Assembly (NCBI GenBank): GCA_001797035.1
Contig: MGOE01000140.1
Location: forward strand, 7,287-13,956
Reading direction: 5' to 3'
DNA length: 6,670 nt
From: Chloroflexi bacterium RBG_16_72_14
GTDB lineage: Bacteria > Chloroflexota > Limnocylindria > Limnocylindrales > CSP1-4
A model generated the notes under the pieces. That model was not told where the DNA came from. It made no database searches and worked only from the letters and a program-made list of their open reading frames with translations. Shown in pieces: positions 6,034 through 6,670 of this stretch (position 1 is its first letter; every line of letters starts with the position of its first letter). The position numbers and the translations under genes were made by a program.

Positions 6034-6670
6034 CTACCCCTCGACGCCGAACAGCCGGTAGACCTCGCTCAGGCCCTCGGCCAGCGCGTCGATGTCGCCC
6101 TTCGTCGTGTACACGCCGAACGAGGCGCGGGCCGTCGCCGCCAGGTCCAACCGCTCGTGGAGCGGCATCGTGCAGTGATGGCCCGCCCGCACGGCGATCC
6201 CGAACCGGTCCAGCACCTGTGCCACGTCGTGGGGGTGGACGCCGGGGACGTTGAACGGCACCACCCCGCCGCGCTGGTCGGCCGGAGGCCCGTAGAGCGC
6301 CAGGCCCGGGTGCTCGCGCGGCAGCCGCTCCAGCGCGTACTCGACCAGCGACCGCTCGTGCGCCGCCACCCGGTCCATGCCGACGGACATGAGGTACTCG
6401 GCGGCGACGCCGAGCCCGATCGTGCCCGAGATGTCCGGCGTGCCCGCCTCGAACTTCCAGGGGACGTCGTTCCACTCGGAGCGGCGCAGGTGGACCTCGC
6501 GGATCATCTCGCCGCCGGCGAGGAACGGGGGCATGGCCTCCAGCAGCTCGCGTCGCGCCCACAGGGCGCCGGAGCCGGTGGGGGCGAGCATCTTGTGGCC
6601 GCTGAACGCGAAGAAGTCGCAGCCGATGGCGGACACGTCCACGGGCAGGTGGGGCACCGCCTGGGCGCCG
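6034..6670 (-). CDS. sufS: Cysteine desulfurase, SufS-type (group II), C-terminal part; 5' end beyond the window
   Basis: PLP-dependent enzyme that takes sulfur from L-cysteine, giving alanine and an enzyme-bound persulfide for iron-sulfur cluster assembly and other sulfur uses in the cytoplasm. About 211 residues are visible of the usual 400 or so. The frame is open to the window edge, where GAQAVPHLPVDV matches the conserved DGAQ segment, so the GTG at 6657 is internal and not the start. The PLP-binding lysine lies in FSGHKM (codon 6594-6592). The catalytic cysteine lies in RAGHHCTMPLHE (codon 6174-6172), in the short-loop form typical of group II enzymes. The C-terminal RASFGVYTTKGDID segment is also typical. 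The gene ends in TAG. No sufU or other Suf gene follows; the next gene is the protease. Partners on the upstream side cannot be seen. A selenocysteine lyase or CsdA-like name is a less likely alternative. Confidence 0.93.
   Translation of the reverse strand, partial: GAQAVPHLPVDVSAIGCDFFAFSGHKMLAPTGSGALWARRELLEAMPPFLAGGEMIREVHLRRSEWNDVPWKFEAGTPDISGTIGLGVAAEYLMSVGMDRVAAHERSLVEYALERLPREHPGLALYGPPADQRGGVVPFNVPGVHPHDVAQVLDRFGIAVRAGHHCTMPLHERLDLAATARASFGVYTTKGDIDALAEGLSEVYRLFGVEG

Noticed and set aside
299..6061. A very long open frame on the plus strand, antisense to the protease (about 1920 codons).
   Set aside because: Its translation is Arg/Gly/Val/Ala/Asp-rich with no recognisable domain, and it mirrors the protease codon positions. 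In DNA with G/C-biased third positions the antisense frame rarely meets stops. The minus-strand frame has a signal peptide, triad and many domains, so it is the real one.
5984..6562. A second minus-strand frame of about 192 codons overlapping the desulfurase.
   Set aside because: The sufS frame has the PLP lysine and catalytic cysteine motifs; this one is a low-complexity Arg/Pro/Gly shadow.
6655..6657. GTG as a start codon for the desulfurase.
   Set aside because: The frame stays open to the window edge and encodes the conserved GAQA just before it, so the GTG is an internal valine.

Overview
The window is very GC-rich DNA (roughly 70% by eye) with strongly G/C-ending codons. Both genes lie on the minus strand. 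Composition, protein style and gene types suggest a high-GC bacterium such as an actinomycete or a high-GC member of the Chloroflexota. The sequence alone does not settle which.

Layout, in transcription order (right to left). The right edge holds the C-terminal half of a SufS-type (group II) cysteine desulfurase, 6034-6670, cut by the window edge. A 248-base gap follows (5786-6033), with a weak candidate promoter and a strong Shine-Dalgarno sequence just before the next gene. One giant gene then fills 44-5785. It encodes a secreted 1913-residue subtilisin-family (S8, bacillopeptidase F-like) protease. After its stop codon, a 7-bp hairpin with a short U-rich tail (about 18-39) is a candidate terminator.

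The giant protein is a mosaic. In order it has a Sec signal peptide, an I9-like propeptide, the S8 catalytic domain (Asp193, His239, Asn344, Ser414), two carboxypeptidase-regulatory-like (CpD-reg) domains and a nidogen-like beta domain. Two copies of a larger module follow, and the protein ends in a malectin-type carbohydrate-binding domain. Each large module is a CpD-reg domain followed by an Ig/BACON-like domain that appears to be split, with a different globular domain in the gap. The first copy holds a glutamine-amidotransferase-like alpha/beta domain without a cysteine nucleophile; the second holds a beta-propeller. This split-and-filled duplication is the most interesting structure in the window.

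The two genes have no obvious functional link: one makes sulfur for cofactors in the cytoplasm, the other is a large exported protease probably directed to a glycan-rich surface. The gap and the protease's own ribosome binding site suggest separate expression. I see no tRNA, rRNA, CRISPR array, insertion sequence or phage feature.
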